64,000 nt of DNA from Apodospora peruviana (Eukaryota > Ascomycota > Sordariomycetes > Sordariales > Lasiosphaeriaceae), in contig JAUEDM010000002.1 in NCBI GenBank assembly GCA_033439685.1, positions 5,208,001-5,272,000 on the forward strand, read 5' to 3'. The notes beneath the pieces were generated by a model that searched no databases, was not told the DNA's origin, and saw nothing but the letters and a program-made list of their open reading frames with translations. A program made the position numbers and the translations under genes. Below are positions 33,760 through 45,365 of the stretch, in pieces. The first letter of the stretch is position 1, and each line of letters begins with the position of its first letter.

Positions 33760-36700
33760 GTTTTTGTTATGTCTATCTCTCTGTCTGTCTGTCTGTCTCT
33801 GTTCGCTCTAAATGGTTCTGCAATCGGATGAGATACAATGGTCGGATCGAATCGGATCGAGCTGGTTCGGGTTTTCTGATTCAGTGCCTTTCTCCGTTAT
33901 AAAATGCGGCGGGCCGTAGAGAGAGAGGGAGACGCGTTAAAGTTTAGCGCGTTGTCTGGGCGCGTTTACGATTTGGGGGCCACGCGGGGTTGCCAAGAGC
34001 TATGACGGAAGGGGACCGGGGTTTTCAAGGCCTTGTGGGGCCGCTTAAGGATGCGGTGCTGCGGGATGTTACACAGACGGGAGCGGAAATCTCGATCGTT
34101 TTCGGCCCCGGCATGGGTCCCGTCTTCAACTCCTCACAACTTGAATTTGAACTGAATGCGAACAAACCTGAACTGAAAAATCAAAGGGTCAAGACAGTAC
34201 CCACGATTCCGCCTCTGGTTCAATCAATTAATCGAGCTCTTGTTTGCTCGCGGCAAAAGAGCTACAATGCTTTATGTGGTCTATGCTCCCGATCGACAAA
34301 CTTGCAGGACCGGTCCCTGTCAGCCAAGGCTGGAGGCTCGCACTCACCAGGAAAACAACTCCGACATCTCCATTTAAAGCCCAGCGAAATTTTGATATGT
34401 ACTTAAAAGGTTGCGAGTATATGGAAGGAACTGGAGCATCTTGCTAGGGCCTCCCTGCGTTAACACTGCTTGCTTAAGGAAGCGGTAACGTGCCTTATCT
34501 ACGGCCAAGTTAACATACTTACAGCTGAGTCGATATACAGATATGATTCCGGGTTCCCCTCGTCTCGAGGCCAATAACATGAAGTGTCTCGCCAAACCGG
34601 CGGGGCTTATTGTACAAAAGCGAAGCCGAGATGGGCTGTCCGTTGCGGTTCTTCTTCCTTTCGAATTCGACCCTGTATGACTGGGTCAGAGGGTCAGATA
34701 CGGTATGTCAGTGTCCCCCGTATTTTCGACGAGCTATGGTACGCACTGCAAATGCAGACGCATGGGGAAGGCGTGGTGCGGCTTGTCTGGTGCGGCAGCT
34801 GAAGTGCAGTAGTGGCAAAGTAGAATCGTATGACCCCTCAACTTTGAGAAATTCGATACGTTGGGAGGAATGACCTGCACTGTTTAACCAGACATCACCA
34901 TCACCGTCGTGCCCAGCCAGCCGCCCGTTTTACCGTTTTACGTCAACCTGGTAGCCGGGTAGATCTCTGATAATCGAATGTCGTGCGGCTGTTGAACTGT
35001 GGATCTGGACTGGCTGCAGTGCACGCACGGATCGAGACAGGGCGGGGACGTGGGCCTGGATCTGGATCTGGCTTGGACCTCATGCCCGTCAGCACGGCAC
35101 GTGTGCTTGTCGATCCTTTTTTGAGCTTCATTCCACGTCGGTGATTAGCAGCAAGAAGCAATACCTAGTATCAAAGAGTCAATCCTAACCAGCCCAGCTC
35201 CATCCAGCGAAGTGAAGAACCGCCCTCCGATAAACGGATACCGTTAGATGTCTGACCCTGCGTTATGGGAAGTCTCCCGGGCTTTTACCTGCAAGAATAA
35301 AACCCAGATGTCCGGAGGCGTAGCTTCAAAGTTTGATGCTTCTTGAACAATCCAACTGAAGATGAGAGCTCATGACAAGATTCCGATCCCGCCAGGCCGT
35401 GCACCTCCTTAAACTGTCAGTCAGTGACTGGCAGCGACTTTCCCGGCCTCTCACGGACCTTAGGTACCCCGCCCTGCCCGCAGGCCAATGTCCTGTTTTA
35501 CTACCAGGTAGGTGCATGTCATTGCAGCCACTCTCAAAGCATATTATGGCAGGAACCCACGCATTTTAGATTACTTCCAGGTTGCCGTCGGGTGCCCGGT
35601 TGCAAGCCAACGGAGGCAAGCATCCTCCATCTTCCAACTACCATGTATCCGTTGATCCATGACAGGAGAACACCTTCCCTGCGCTTTTCGCCCCAGAGGC
35701 GAGCCCAATAACTTCCAGGTTCCATTGTCTTAGCCGTCCAGCCATGATAGCTCCCAACAATCCCGTCTTTGTGCTTCCTTCGGTATACCGGTAAGGGAGT
35801 GGCCACTACCTCCCACCTCCCCGCAGTTGCCGGGCAGGGAAGCAAGCTGTGAACTGACGCACCTTGAACCTACCTCAAGCTCTCATGGAGCTCCTTCTGC
35901 ACAACACTAGAACTACCGGTAAGCACCTGTCGCCCAGCAGCTTTAATGTTCCCCGCGCAGCAACTTGTGCATGTCGTGCAGTCCAACCGACGCACGAACT
36001 GCCCTGGCTGGCCAGCTGTACACCGAGCTTCTCCTGAGACTTCCTTGCTCTATCTTGTAGCTCCGGACAAGAGAGCGCTGCTATCTTTACTGAGAGCCCC
36101 GGGGATGTACCAAGCACAGGTACCTACTAAAGGTACCTCAGCTATTGGATCTGAGATCGTCTGCAGTCTTCTTTATCTCCCTGCGAACAAACTCTATTCG
36201 GGCCCGTGTTGCCCCTCCCCCACTAAGACACCTCTTGAAGCCGGATTTCAACATCCTCGAGCACGGCTCCCGCAAACACGCAGACCCAAACCCGAAAGGA
36301 GGAATGTACGACCTTCTTTGCCGCGCACATTCCCGCCGAAATCAACGAGCTTCGCAAGTGCCGGATTACTGTCTTACAAGCCGCAGTCACAACCTGTACC
36401 CGTCCGTGCCAGCAGACAGTAGCAAGCAACAAAGGGCAACGCAGCTGTCACCACGCCATCGTCCAGCAACTTCGTGTAAATAGGCCGAGGAAAGCACATG
36501 GGCAAGAAACAAGGTATGTCGAACCAACATCCTCTCCAATAGCGTACCTTCTATACAAAATGCCTATTCTGCTTCACATGTTTCAATCCTGGCCATTGCT
36601 TACGTCTTTTTACCCTCTGTGGACCTCAGAATAGCTTGACTGAGTCGTCGACCGACCAAGTTCAAGTACTATCACCTATAATACACTTTACGAGGGTTCG

Positions 36701-36951
36701 AGGCAGCCGAGCCGGCCATCCGGCCTTTCAGACTCCTGGCTTCAACGTTTCCAGACACTCGTTCCGGTGCGTCATCCTGTTCCCTGTCTTGACTGGGCAG
36801 CAACCGTCCTCGTCGGATCCTCTCTTCGTGCCAATCCACCACAACCGCCAGAGCAGTTCTTGGCGCTCCCAGGCCAGTCGTTAAATATCATTCGTTTATT
36901 GCTAACCCCTCGGCAGTCTGGAGCAGGGTGTGCCATTTGAGACAAGACGAT
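33760..36951. other. Large intergenic region, 3.2 kb, rfa3 and bZIP promoters
   Basis: No convincing gene. Close to 33760 lies the rfa3 promoter, with a GTCT run (CTGTCTGTCTGT) at about 33776-33797. The right part is probably a long promoter and leader of the bZIP gene. A short upstream frame with a canonical donor at 36498-36513 is described under the bZIP gene. Confidence 0.5.
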
Positions 36952-38110
36952 ATGGACACGCCATCGAATTTCCTTATCGACGACTTTATAGACTCAGAGG
37001 AGCCAGTCAACTTTCATCACCAAGGTCCTGACCATGATGCGGAAGACGGCGGTGGGGGCGGAAGCCTGCAGTCTTTCCAAGGATACAACAGCCAACTGGA
37101 CATGGGCGAGTCACCGACATCTGGCGAGGGGAGAATACTGGCCTCACAAAGCACCGATTGGGGAGACTTCGCCGAACAGTTTGGGCCGATGGTGGCAGAT
37201 CAGAAATCCCTATTTGTCAACCCGGGCATGTGTGAGGGAAAAAATGATAACGACGAGATCCAGGGGCAAATGCAGGCGCTATCTGACAACATGTCCCAGC
37301 CATCCACTCGGAGGACCTCGAGCAGCAAGTCAGACTCGCAGAGAACTTCCGAATCTGCGAGTGCGTTAACAGATATCACCCCTCCTGACCAAGAAAACCC
37401 TCTCGGGAAGGGAAAGAGGAAAAGAGCAAGGAAGGAATCTGACACGGGCGAAGAAGAGCAGAAAAGAATCAAGTTTTTGGAGCGGAACCGCATTGCAGCC
37501 AGCAAATGTAGGGAGAAGAAGAAGCAGTATGTGTCAGAGTTGGAAGACACCAGAAGAAGAGAGGCAGCGCGTCATCACCATCTGGTCAAGACTTTCCACG
37601 ATCTCGTCACGGAGACCAACACTCTGAAGCATACCTTGATGGCACACGGCAGCTGCAACGACCCGAACATCGATCGGTGGCTCAGAAACGAAGCGAGACG
37701 GTTCGTGCAGGTGCAGACCTCGAACGAGCCTTTCGGCCAAGCATTTACGCCGAACTTCGGCCAGAACGGCCAAGCTGCAATACCCACAGGCTCTCCGTGC
37801 AGTCGAAACGCCAGCATTTCTTCGGCATACCAACCTTTGCAAGGTGTGCAAGTCGACGCCTTCGGGCCGGGAGAGAGGCAAGACAGCCTGGCCTATTCTC
37901 AGGGTAAGCAATATATCCCCAAGTTGTGTTTGTAGTTTTTGATTCCAGAACTCACGCGCCCCAGGGTCGTCGTTATACACCTCTCCGACTGATCAAATCT
38001 TCCCGTCCATCAATACCCCTGCGTTGAAGACAGAGTCGGATATTAACTATGACCATATGCCGGACACCATGTTTAGCCCAGGACAGACAACTAGCTTTGG
38101 AGGAGGATAG
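36952..38110 (+). CDS. ATF/CREB-type bZIP transcription factor
   Basis: Exons 36952-37903 and 37965-38110, giving 365 residues. The basic region (about 172-195) reads RIKFLERNRIAASKCREKKK, with the N-x2-A-A-x-x-C/S-R signature of the ATF/CREB class. It is followed by a short coiled coil whose heptad positions are poorly populated by Leu, then SCNDPNIDRWLRNEARRF, which is also found in ATF-type fungal factors. The N-terminus is acidic; Ser-rich spacers lie before and after. The second exon adds a Ser/Thr/Pro-rich tail. An upstream exon (36498-36513) spliced to 36917 would keep frame and add 13 residues, so the true start is uncertain. Which ATF member this is cannot be told from sequence alone. 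Confidence 0.85.
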
Positions 38111-38910
38111 CTTCCCTGTGTCGTGGCAAAAGGAAAGAGGCACGTTTAATAGTGCAGATTATGGCGCTTACCTCGTCGCGGGCGGCGAAGGGTATCTAGC
38201 CCTGCATGACGAGTGATGGAAAACTGCACATATGGATGAGCATCGAGTTGCGATGGATTTGTGGGGTTTGTGGTTTCGATGTGGTGGTTTTGATATGCTT
38301 CGGCGGCAAGGACTAAACAAAGCTCCTGAGTTCGATTGAGGTCGAGGTCGATGACGATGTGTCTGACAATCTGGCCATGGGTTGCTCCTTGATCTGCAAA
38401 AAAGATCGGTGTCATACCGGAGAGAGTTGTCGGCAGCTCTTGTATTGTACTTCGAAAAACCAAAATAATAATAATAAAAGAAGAATAACAGATAATTCTG
38501 CCCATTAAGCGATGAGAAGAGGAAGGCCGGGGACTGATGACTTGATGGACGGTGATGGTGATGGGCTGATGGATGGACGGACGAATCGTCTGGGGTCGTT
38601 CCGAACTGACGTCTTCACATGCTCGTCTTACCAGTGCCACACACACACACCGACCCCTTTTTACTCTACGGAGTTAAAACAACATTAATGTGGGGGTCGT
38701 ATGCATATATTGTTCGAATAAATGCACTTCCAATCAACTTCATGATCGCGATATGATAGCAGTATCTAGAGGGCCAATTAAGCAAAAATGTTTTGTTTTA
38801 TCTTGGGGAATTATTTTATTCACTTATTTAGGAAGAACCATTTGTAAATTTGTAAAGAAGATAGATGTATGTGTGAATAAATTCCAGAAGGGAGAGGGAA
38901 AAAAAGAATG
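38111..38910. other. Intergenic, 0.8 kb
   Basis: No gene seen. It contains a short AATAATAATAATAA run at about 38466 and a CA run at about 38640. Confidence 0.5.
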
Positions 38911-39036
38911 TGCGGTTTGTGTGGATCGAACACACGACCTTCAGATAGATGGATTGAAGTTTGGGTAGTTCTTTCTCCTCATATAAGGGGAAGAGCTAGC
39001 TTCAGTCTGACGCTCTCCCAACTGAGCTAAACCCGC
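38911..39036 (-). tRNA. tRNA-Phe (GAA) with intron
   Basis: The minus strand reads GCGGGTTTAGCTCAGTTGG, then an anticodon arm CAGACTGAAG with GAA anticodon, and a T arm with GTGTGTTCGATCCACAC, then AAACCGC and discriminator A. A 53-nt intron (38999-38947) sits one base 3' of the anticodon, the normal position. The mature length is 73 nt. Acceptor, D, anticodon and T stems all pair, with one G-A mismatch in the acceptor stem at the 5-68 position, which I recall from the Neurospora sequence. Confidence 0.95.
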
Positions 39037-39569
39037 TTCTTTTTTCTGTTTTGTTGTTTTCTTTCGGTGGGTTGTGTGGGTTATATGATGGGTGGACTGA
39101 GTTGTGGAGTTGGATGTGGGTGGGACGGTGGTGAGAATAAAAGATATGGGAGAGAGATTACACAGTTTTGAAAGCGAACCACCGGTCAGTTAGTCCTTGG
39201 CTTGGAATTTTCGTTCGTTGCTTTTTGATGATGGTGGCGTTTAACTGATCTGGTGGTAAAATCATTGTGTCACCCGAATGGAATCTGAAAACTGGGGTTG
39301 CAATATCATGAGATGGGTAGGAAACAGGAAAGATAGAGAATGAATGGTTGAGGGAGCTATCAACATTGCTTTCAACAATGTGTTCAGCATCACGTCACAC
39401 TCACTGCTGATCTAGATACCTAAAGTCCCACTGAACCAGTTATAGTCATTATATTCTGCGTGGTATATATAATTTTGACCTGAACGCCTGACTACCAAAT
39501 CCCACATACACTTTTTATACCACCACCCCTGGAAAATAACGCCACGTTAAATGTCATAAAATGAAGCGG
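39037..39569. other. Intergenic, 0.5 kb, past the alb1 stop and upstream of the tRNA
   Basis: No gene seen. Confidence 0.5.
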
Positions 39570-40206
39570 CTATAAAATCTCCTCATCAGCCCCTTCAACC
39601 GGTAGTAGTCGCAGAGGCGGCGTAGATGAAGATTGAATCGGGGCAGCAGCACCAGCCTCTGTCACGCCGGCAGCAGCAGCCTCGTCCATCTCCTCGTCAT
39701 CATCGCCGGTGTAAAATGCCTTGACGTAGTCGTCTTCGGCCTGCTTCTCCTCGGAAGTCTTCTTCTTGCCGCCCAGGCTGACAGAATAGACCTGGCTGTT
39801 GACCTCCTCCCACGTCTTCCGGCGCGAGTAGATGACCTTGGCGTGCCCTTTGCTCTTCTCGACCTTGGTGGCCGTCCTGTCCATGATGGCCTCGGCGCGA
39901 TCCATGCTCTTCTCGTGCCGCTTCCTGGCCTTGGAGCTCATCACCTGCTTACGCTTGATGGCCTTTTGGACGCCGCCGTTGTGATGCGCCGCGAGGATTG
40001 TGGGTCGCCGGTCGACCGAGTCCTGAGGTGTCCGAACATTCTTTAGTGACTTGTCGGTGTCGATGCTGGGCGAGGTCTCTCGTCTTGCGGCGCGCGAGTG
40101 CAACGACGGACCTGGGACCATTAGTTTCTAAGAAGATTCCCGCGAAAAAGGTTTCACAATTTGCGTACGTACCTCTCTTTGACTTTGAAATACCGCCTTT
40201 TCCCAT
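39570..40206 (-). CDS. alb1: Alb1, ribosome biogenesis factor
   Basis: Exons 40206-40173 and 40111-39570, giving 191 residues. Alb1 works with Arx1 on pre-60S subunits that leave the nucleus, and is recycled in the cytoplasm. The start MGKGGISKSKRGPSLHSRAARRETSPS is the family signature; a lysine-rich helix with MSSKARKRHEKSMDRAEAIMDR and an acidic tail follow. The first exon (34 nt) ends at GTACGT and the acceptor CAG at 40112 restores the family sequence. The acidic Ala-rich C-terminus is variable in the family. Confidence 0.88.
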
Positions 40207-40839
40207 CTTTTCCCAGCCGTGATCAATGTTGTTTCACTTCTGGGTAATCGCGGTTGTTTGCCTTTGGGCCGTTTACCGGTCTTAAAGATTTGGCGGGGCC
40301 CTATGGTTTTTTTGGTGGAGGCGAGAGCCCCCATGCCATCTTATCTTACCAGATACGGGATAGAGTGACCCCAGCTGCCCGGGGCAGGCAGGGGCCGCAG
40401 GGCATGAGGTCGGTGGTGCCTTGCGCCAAGCTGTCGTGGCTTTCAACGCCCCACGTGCCAATGCAGTGGCAGCTTTCCATCCTGGTTCCGCGCGACATGC
40501 ACATGTACGAAATAATCCAGGTACGCCTGGACACAACCACCTGGTACCCGACACCCCGACTACCACGTTCCCGAACCATTGCATCCACAGAAAGATCGCC
40601 CAGCGCCCGACTGCGCTCGTCTTGCCACATCGCTGTCGCTACCGCTGTTACTGCCGCCACTGTCGTCCCGGCAAAGCTGAAGCTTCGACCGGTCATGGCA
40701 GGAGTCTGTCCTCAACAGTGCCTCCAGACAGACGCCTCGGCCGCATTCATCGACTTAGATCGGGTACAGATACACCTCGCACATCAGGACTGGCTCCAGG
40801 GTTTGTCCTGGCAGTCATTCCCATTTCCGCGACGGCAGA
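40207..40839. promoter_or_regulatory. Divergent intergenic region, alb1 and ubiquitin hydrolase
   Basis: 633 bp between divergent starts, with no third gene. Confidence 0.4.
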
Positions 40840-43800
40840 ATGAATTCAGATACCCGGCGCATGCAGAACCCGTATCCGCATGAACCCGAGGTTCACGGTC
40901 CTTATAACCTATACCAGCCCTACTACTCGTATGCCGGACTTTGGGATCGTCTTGGAAACCTTGCCGTCGTTGTGCCGGCTGTCGTTCTTGCCTTGACTGT
41001 TGTCTATCAGTTCGGCGTCCAACAAGGCGCACTCGCACCGCTGTCCACCTTCCTGTGGGATCTCTTGGTGTCGGCCATCCCGGCGCGCGTTCTGTACGCT
41101 ATCGACCGTTTGCTCAACCCGCCGCTCTTTCCAAGACACATGCTTCCGACCCAGTCACGAGCTCATGATGCCTATGACCATGTCGCCAAAAGTCATGTCC
41201 TGCAACGCTTGCTGGGCATCGACAAGCACAGAACCATCATCCAATCCGTCTCGCAGGCTGGCCGCAGTACTTTCAGTGTCCCATTCGGAGTCGCCCTGAG
41301 AACCATAACCATGGCTCCTAACCAGCCTCCCGGTCTGCCGAACGCAACAGGGAAAGAGTGCTTCCATAACAGCATTCTTCAAGGTCTCTCAATATTCAAA
41401 GCATACACGGCATACCTATCTTCAGTATCGACAAAACAGCATAAAGCCGGCAACGCAACCCCGATTGCCGATACCCTACGCTCGATCCTCGTCGACCTTG
41501 CTAATCCCGTGAACAATGGCAAGGTGTTCAAGGTCAAGGAGCCGCTCAGACTCCTGCCCACAACGGATGAACAAGATGCGCACGAATACTACTTATCACT
41601 GTGCCTAGTTGTCAAGGAGGAACTTCTCAAACCAGCCCCCGTCTCGCTGGCATTGACGGACTATAAGCAGTACAACTCTCCGAACGATGATTCGGCCGGC
41701 ACTCAACATGGTAGCGGTAGCGGCTGTTCTAGTCAACCGGCCGGCTCCGGAGCTCGGCCCGAGCCTGACCTCGGCAGAAATCCGCTGCAGGGTTTTGAGA
41801 TGCATCGTACGACGTGCTTAAAGTGCAAGTATTGCCCGGCCTATCGCTCTGTCCCATATTTCTCGATAACCCTCCTCCTTTCCCCCGGACGCAAAGTGAC
41901 AAGTCTGGAAGCAAGTCTCAACGCATACACCGCCCTTGGAATTGTGGAGAAGGTTGATTGCAGCAAGTGTACCATACTCGAGGCCTACTCGGCGCTTAAG
42001 AAACCGGATTCTCGGTCAGCTGACAACACACATCCATCAATTGAGAAAATCCGCGAAGCAATTGAGAACGAGGATTATGATGACGAGACAGTCGAGAAAT
42101 GTGGAATCCTAAAGCAGGTCAAATCGTCCAAGACACAGCAGGTCTCTTTTTCGAGATTTCCGAATGTCTTGGTGTTCCACATTAACCGATCGATGATGGA
42201 AGGCACCAAGGCGAGAAAGCTCAGGGGGAAGTTCGAGTATCCGCCCAAGTTCGATTTTGGCCCTTGGCAGGTTGGGAGCGCGGGTCAGCTCGCCGAGGAA
42301 GTGGAGGAATGGCCGACTGATCCGACAGCTAGTATGGCGGCAAGGGATCAGCAAGCATCGAAAATAAAGGGGCAAATCTACCAGCTGCGAGCTGTCGTAG
42401 CACACGGTGGTGAGGACCATTCAAGTGGACACTATGTCTGTTACAGACAGCACCCGGAATCTGGCTGGACTCAGCAGACGACAAAAGGACGACCCCAGGC
42501 TGATGCGCCAGGGACCGACACGGAGTCTTTCTGGAGACTCAGTGATCTTAATGGCTATCAAGTTTCCGAGAAGAAAGTCCTTGAGCCGGACGAAGATGTG
42601 TTTATGTTGTTCTATGAGTTGTCGCCAGAGATTGTTGAACGGTCTCGAGACGTCTCTTCTCCCCTATCGCACGATCGCACTCCACCAATACCAACAGGCC
42701 CCCATGTTTTCAATCTAGACCTGGTTGAGGCTCTATGCAAGGAGGAGTCTAGTCACCCGACAAGGGCTATGGTTGAGCTGCCTGGGGCAACGTCAGAGAC
42801 CGAGAACAATGATCCATCCAAAATTTCCCTTTCCGAGTCGGATGTTGAATCTGCGGCTAAACAACTTGTCGACACCTCCTCGGCCGAACAACTTAAAGCT
42901 GTAGGAGATCCTGGCCAAGCTATCGAGCAATCAAATGAAGAGAATCCGACCCCCGTCAAGGAGGAAGTGACTGCCGTAGCGAATGGAGGACAGGAGCAGC
43001 AGGAAGACAAGAAGTCAAAGAAACAGCAGAAGAAACAGAGACAGGCTCAACGGAAGAAAGAAGAGAAGAAACAAGAGGAGAATGAGAAGAAACGAAGGGA
43101 AGAAGAGAGAAAACGGCTGGAAGAGAATATGAAACGAGATGAAGAAGCGAAGACACGAGAGGAAGAAGAGATGAACCCGCTGGAAAAGGAGATAAAACGG
43201 CTGGAAGAAGATAAGAGAATGATGGAAAAAAAGGCTAAACTGGTAGAAGAAAGAGATAAAATGGTGAAAGAAGAGATGGAGGTGATATCGAAGAATATGC
43301 GAGAAGAAGGGTTGGATCCCGACTCCGAGCTGGGAAGACAAGAGGTCGCTTCAAGATGGGTGAAACAGCACAAGGAGAAGAACAATCCAGTCAATCCAGT
43401 GGAGGAACTGGAAAAACTGCATAGGGAAGAGGAGGAGATACTAGAGAAGATCAATCGATTGGAGAATAGGTTGGAAGAGGAGAAAAGTATGTTGGCGCAT
43501 TGTGAAAAGTCCGAGAAGGATGCGCAAGATACGTTTCGCGAGTATCGGGAAAAGACTCAATCGAAAGACACAGACTCCAAAGAAGTGGGCGGAGAGAGAA
43601 GGGAGGAGCAGGAGAAGATGGAGCGGAAGGTATTGGAGAGGATAGAGAAACAAATGGATCTGGAGATAGCTGAAGCCACGCGACGCGTCAACGCGCTACG
43701 GAAGGGACAAGAGGAGAGACGGTTGGAACGGGAGAAGCTGGATATTGAGAAGAACGGACGAGCGGAGGTGAAGATACGGGGACTCGCGCGACGCACCCTG

Positions 43801-44046
43801 GCGAACGTGGAGGAACACGGTGCCCCGCCGAACGAGATAGAGGGAATCGCGGGACGTATCGAGGCGAAAATGAAGGCACAAGGTGTCCTGCCGAAAGACA
43901 GAAGCGAGACACTGACAATCGCGCGAGGCTCCGCGGCGCTACTGGACGCAGCAGCCACCCCTGAGGACGCGAGTGACTCGAGTGAGACCCTCACTGGGGA
44001 ACCCGTCGCTCCGGCAGGATCAGATCTCATGGGTTTTGGATTTTAA
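40840..44046 (+). CDS. Membrane-anchored ubiquitin carboxyl-terminal hydrolase, Ubp16-like
   Basis: One open frame of 1068 residues (a second start 21 nt downstream is possible). USP proteases remove ubiquitin from proteins. A transmembrane helix near the N-terminus (LAVVVPAVVLALTVVYQF, about 41-58) suggests a membrane anchor, as in the mitochondrial outer-membrane Ubp16 group. The catalytic Cys174 lies in NATGKECFHNSILQGL, His531 in GHYVCY, and an Asp at about 569 in FWRLSDLNGYQV. Two CxxC pairs (about 325-345 and 375-378) look like zinc knuckles. Residues about 725-960 are an unusually long Lys/Glu/Arg coiled coil, then a soluble tail. The Cys box is atypical: the oxyanion Asn sits one residue further from Cys than usual. 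Confidence 0.82.
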   Translation: MNSDTRRMQNPYPHEPEVHGPYNLYQPYYSYAGLWDRLGNLAVVVPAVVLALTVVYQFGVQQGALAPLSTFLWDLLVSAIPARVLYAIDRLLNPPLFPRHMLPTQSRAHDAYDHVAKSHVLQRLLGIDKHRTIIQSVSQAGRSTFSVPFGVALRTITMAPNQPPGLPNATGKECFHNSILQGLSIFKAYTAYLSSVSTKQHKAGNATPIADTLRSILVDLANPVNNGKVFKVKEPLRLLPTTDEQDAHEYYLSLCLVVKEELLKPAPVSLALTDYKQYNSPNDDSAGTQHGSGSGCSSQPAGSGARPEPDLGRNPLQGFEMHRTTCLKCKYCPAYRSVPYFSITLLLSPGRKVTSLEASLNAYTALGIVEKVDCSKCTILEAYSALKKPDSRSADNTHPSIEKIREAIENEDYDDETVEKCGILKQVKSSKTQQVSFSRFPNVLVFHINRSMMEGTKARKLRGKFEYPPKFDFGPWQVGSAGQLAEEVEEWPTDPTASMAARDQQASKIKGQIYQLRAVVAHGGEDHSSGHYVCYRQHPESGWTQQTTKGRPQADAPGTDTESFWRLSDLNGYQVSEKKVLEPDEDVFMLFYELSPEIVERSRDVSSPLSHDRTPPIPTGPHVFNLDLVEALCKEESSHPTRAMVELPGATSETENNDPSKISLSESDVESAAKQLVDTSSAEQLKAVGDPGQAIEQSNEENPTPVKEEVTAVANGGQEQQEDKKSKKQQKKQRQAQRKKEEKKQEENEKKRREEERKRLEENMKRDEEAKTREEEEMNPLEKEIKRLEEDKRMMEKKAKLVEERDKMVKEEMEVISKNMREEGLDPDSELGRQEVASRWVKQHKEKNNPVNPVEELEKLHREEEEILEKINRLENRLEEEKSMLAHCEKSEKDAQDTFREYREKTQSKDTDSKEVGGERREEQEKMERKVLERIEKQMDLEIAEATRRVNALRKGQEERRLEREKLDIEKNGRAEVKIRGLARRTLANVEEHGAPPNEIEGIAGRIEAKMKAQGVLPKDRSETLTIARGSAALLDAAATPEDASDSSETLTGEPVAPAGSDLMGFGF

Positions 44047-44895
44047 TTACGTTTAATTCGTGCTTTCTATGAGGCAACAGACCTTGCACTTCCTAACGGC
44101 AAGGGTTGTTACGACCCAATGGTGGAAGACCCGTCAATTCTCTGTTATAAACGAAGCATGCTTGAAGGTCGGAGGCGCCGAAGCTGAAAAATCCGGGTTA
44201 GATCAAATGTCATCAAGGTTCTCTGCGTGAAGGAAGGGAAAGGAATGATGTGAGCGTTTGGAATTGGTTGCTTTATTGGACCTTTTTTTGTACATACATG
44301 TATACATGTCATGATGTTATGGCCATGGCAAAGCGATGGTGTCTGGTTGGTTTCGCCTGGGATGTTCAAGGAAGGATATCAATCCTTGTTTCGGTTCCAG
44401 CGAACGGCTCTTTGCCAGGAGGTGATTTTAACGGGTGGTCTAGCATTAGAGCCTTTAGATGCTAGGCAGCATGAACTTCTTTGTATGTCCCATATGCGCC
44501 TGTTCAAGCGACTCCGGTCGGATGTGATCTGGCTCGCTGGCTTGCTGGACGCGTACCTGTCGGGAGGACTTTTGGTTAGCGGAATCTAGGTAGATATTGC
44601 TTCTCATACCCGTCACTCAAGTACACGACGAGCTTCTTTCAGGAGAAAAGACCACTCAGTTGCCGAGTACGTACAAAATAAATTAGGTGTTTGTCTACGG
44701 GTACTGCCTACCGTGGTGAGGGCTTCGTTGGTAGGTTGAGACGGTCGATAGATTACTTGATACTCGCAAGCAGGCAAAGGGAATATCCTACGGGTGTAGA
44801 ACCTGACGATATCTGCAATATTTTGACCAACTCATAGAAATATATACAATCGCCTCGGCGAAGACAGCATGCAAGGGCGAAGCACCCGCCAGTGG
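44047..44895. other. Intergenic, 0.85 kb
   Basis: No gene seen. This is where the window becomes gene-poor. Confidence 0.45.
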
Positions 44896-45365
44896 TCAGT
44901 ACCAGCAGAAAGAATTCTCCGACACAGGGTCCTTGAACAACTCCATCAACCTACCCACACAGTCCTTCCAAAACCAAAACTCGTGACCACCCAGATTCCC
45001 CAAAGCAGCAACATCATCCATCTGACAGAAAATCACAACACACCATAGATTTTTCTCTTCCTCACGTCTCGAGACTGTCCCCTTCCAAAAAAAAAAAAGG
45101 AACCGACCTAAGATCGTAACGAAAAAAAAGCTTTGATAGCAAGCCGGTCAGACTTCCATCGACACCAACCCCGCCCGAGCGCCACAAAGGCAAGACCTCG
45201 AAAAAAGACAGGGTACAGATCATCGCCACTTTCTATACAGTCTCTCCTCAAGGAAGCGACCGCCATCTTTGCAGACAGATCGAGAGTTGATGGGAGCTCA
45301 CTGTAGGGCGTCGAGGATATTGGATCATCAACCCGGGTGGGATCTGTGGCTCCTTTAGGGAACAC
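44896..45365 (-). pseudogene. Unidentified gene fragment, probably decayed
   Basis: The minus strand has a coding-like segment (about 45365-45108) reading TDPTRVDDPISSTPYSELPS, then LAFVALGRGWCRW, and a last-exon-like segment (45021-44896) behind a CAG acceptor with GGHEFWFWKDCVGRLMELFK and a stop. I do not recognise the family. The join between the two is not clean (no strong donor, long T and A runs), so it may be broken by frameshift. A diverged copy of the last segment lies on the plus strand at about 48966-49055. Confidence 0.4.

Noticed and set aside
39633..40046. 137-codon frame opposite alb1
   Set aside because: Antisense shadow of a well-supported gene.
43015..44030. Several Phe/Leu/Ser-rich frames opposite the ubiquitin hydrolase tail
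   Set aside because: They are the reverse reading of the Lys/Glu coiled coil (AAG/GAG gives CTT/CTC), which looks membrane-like only by composition.
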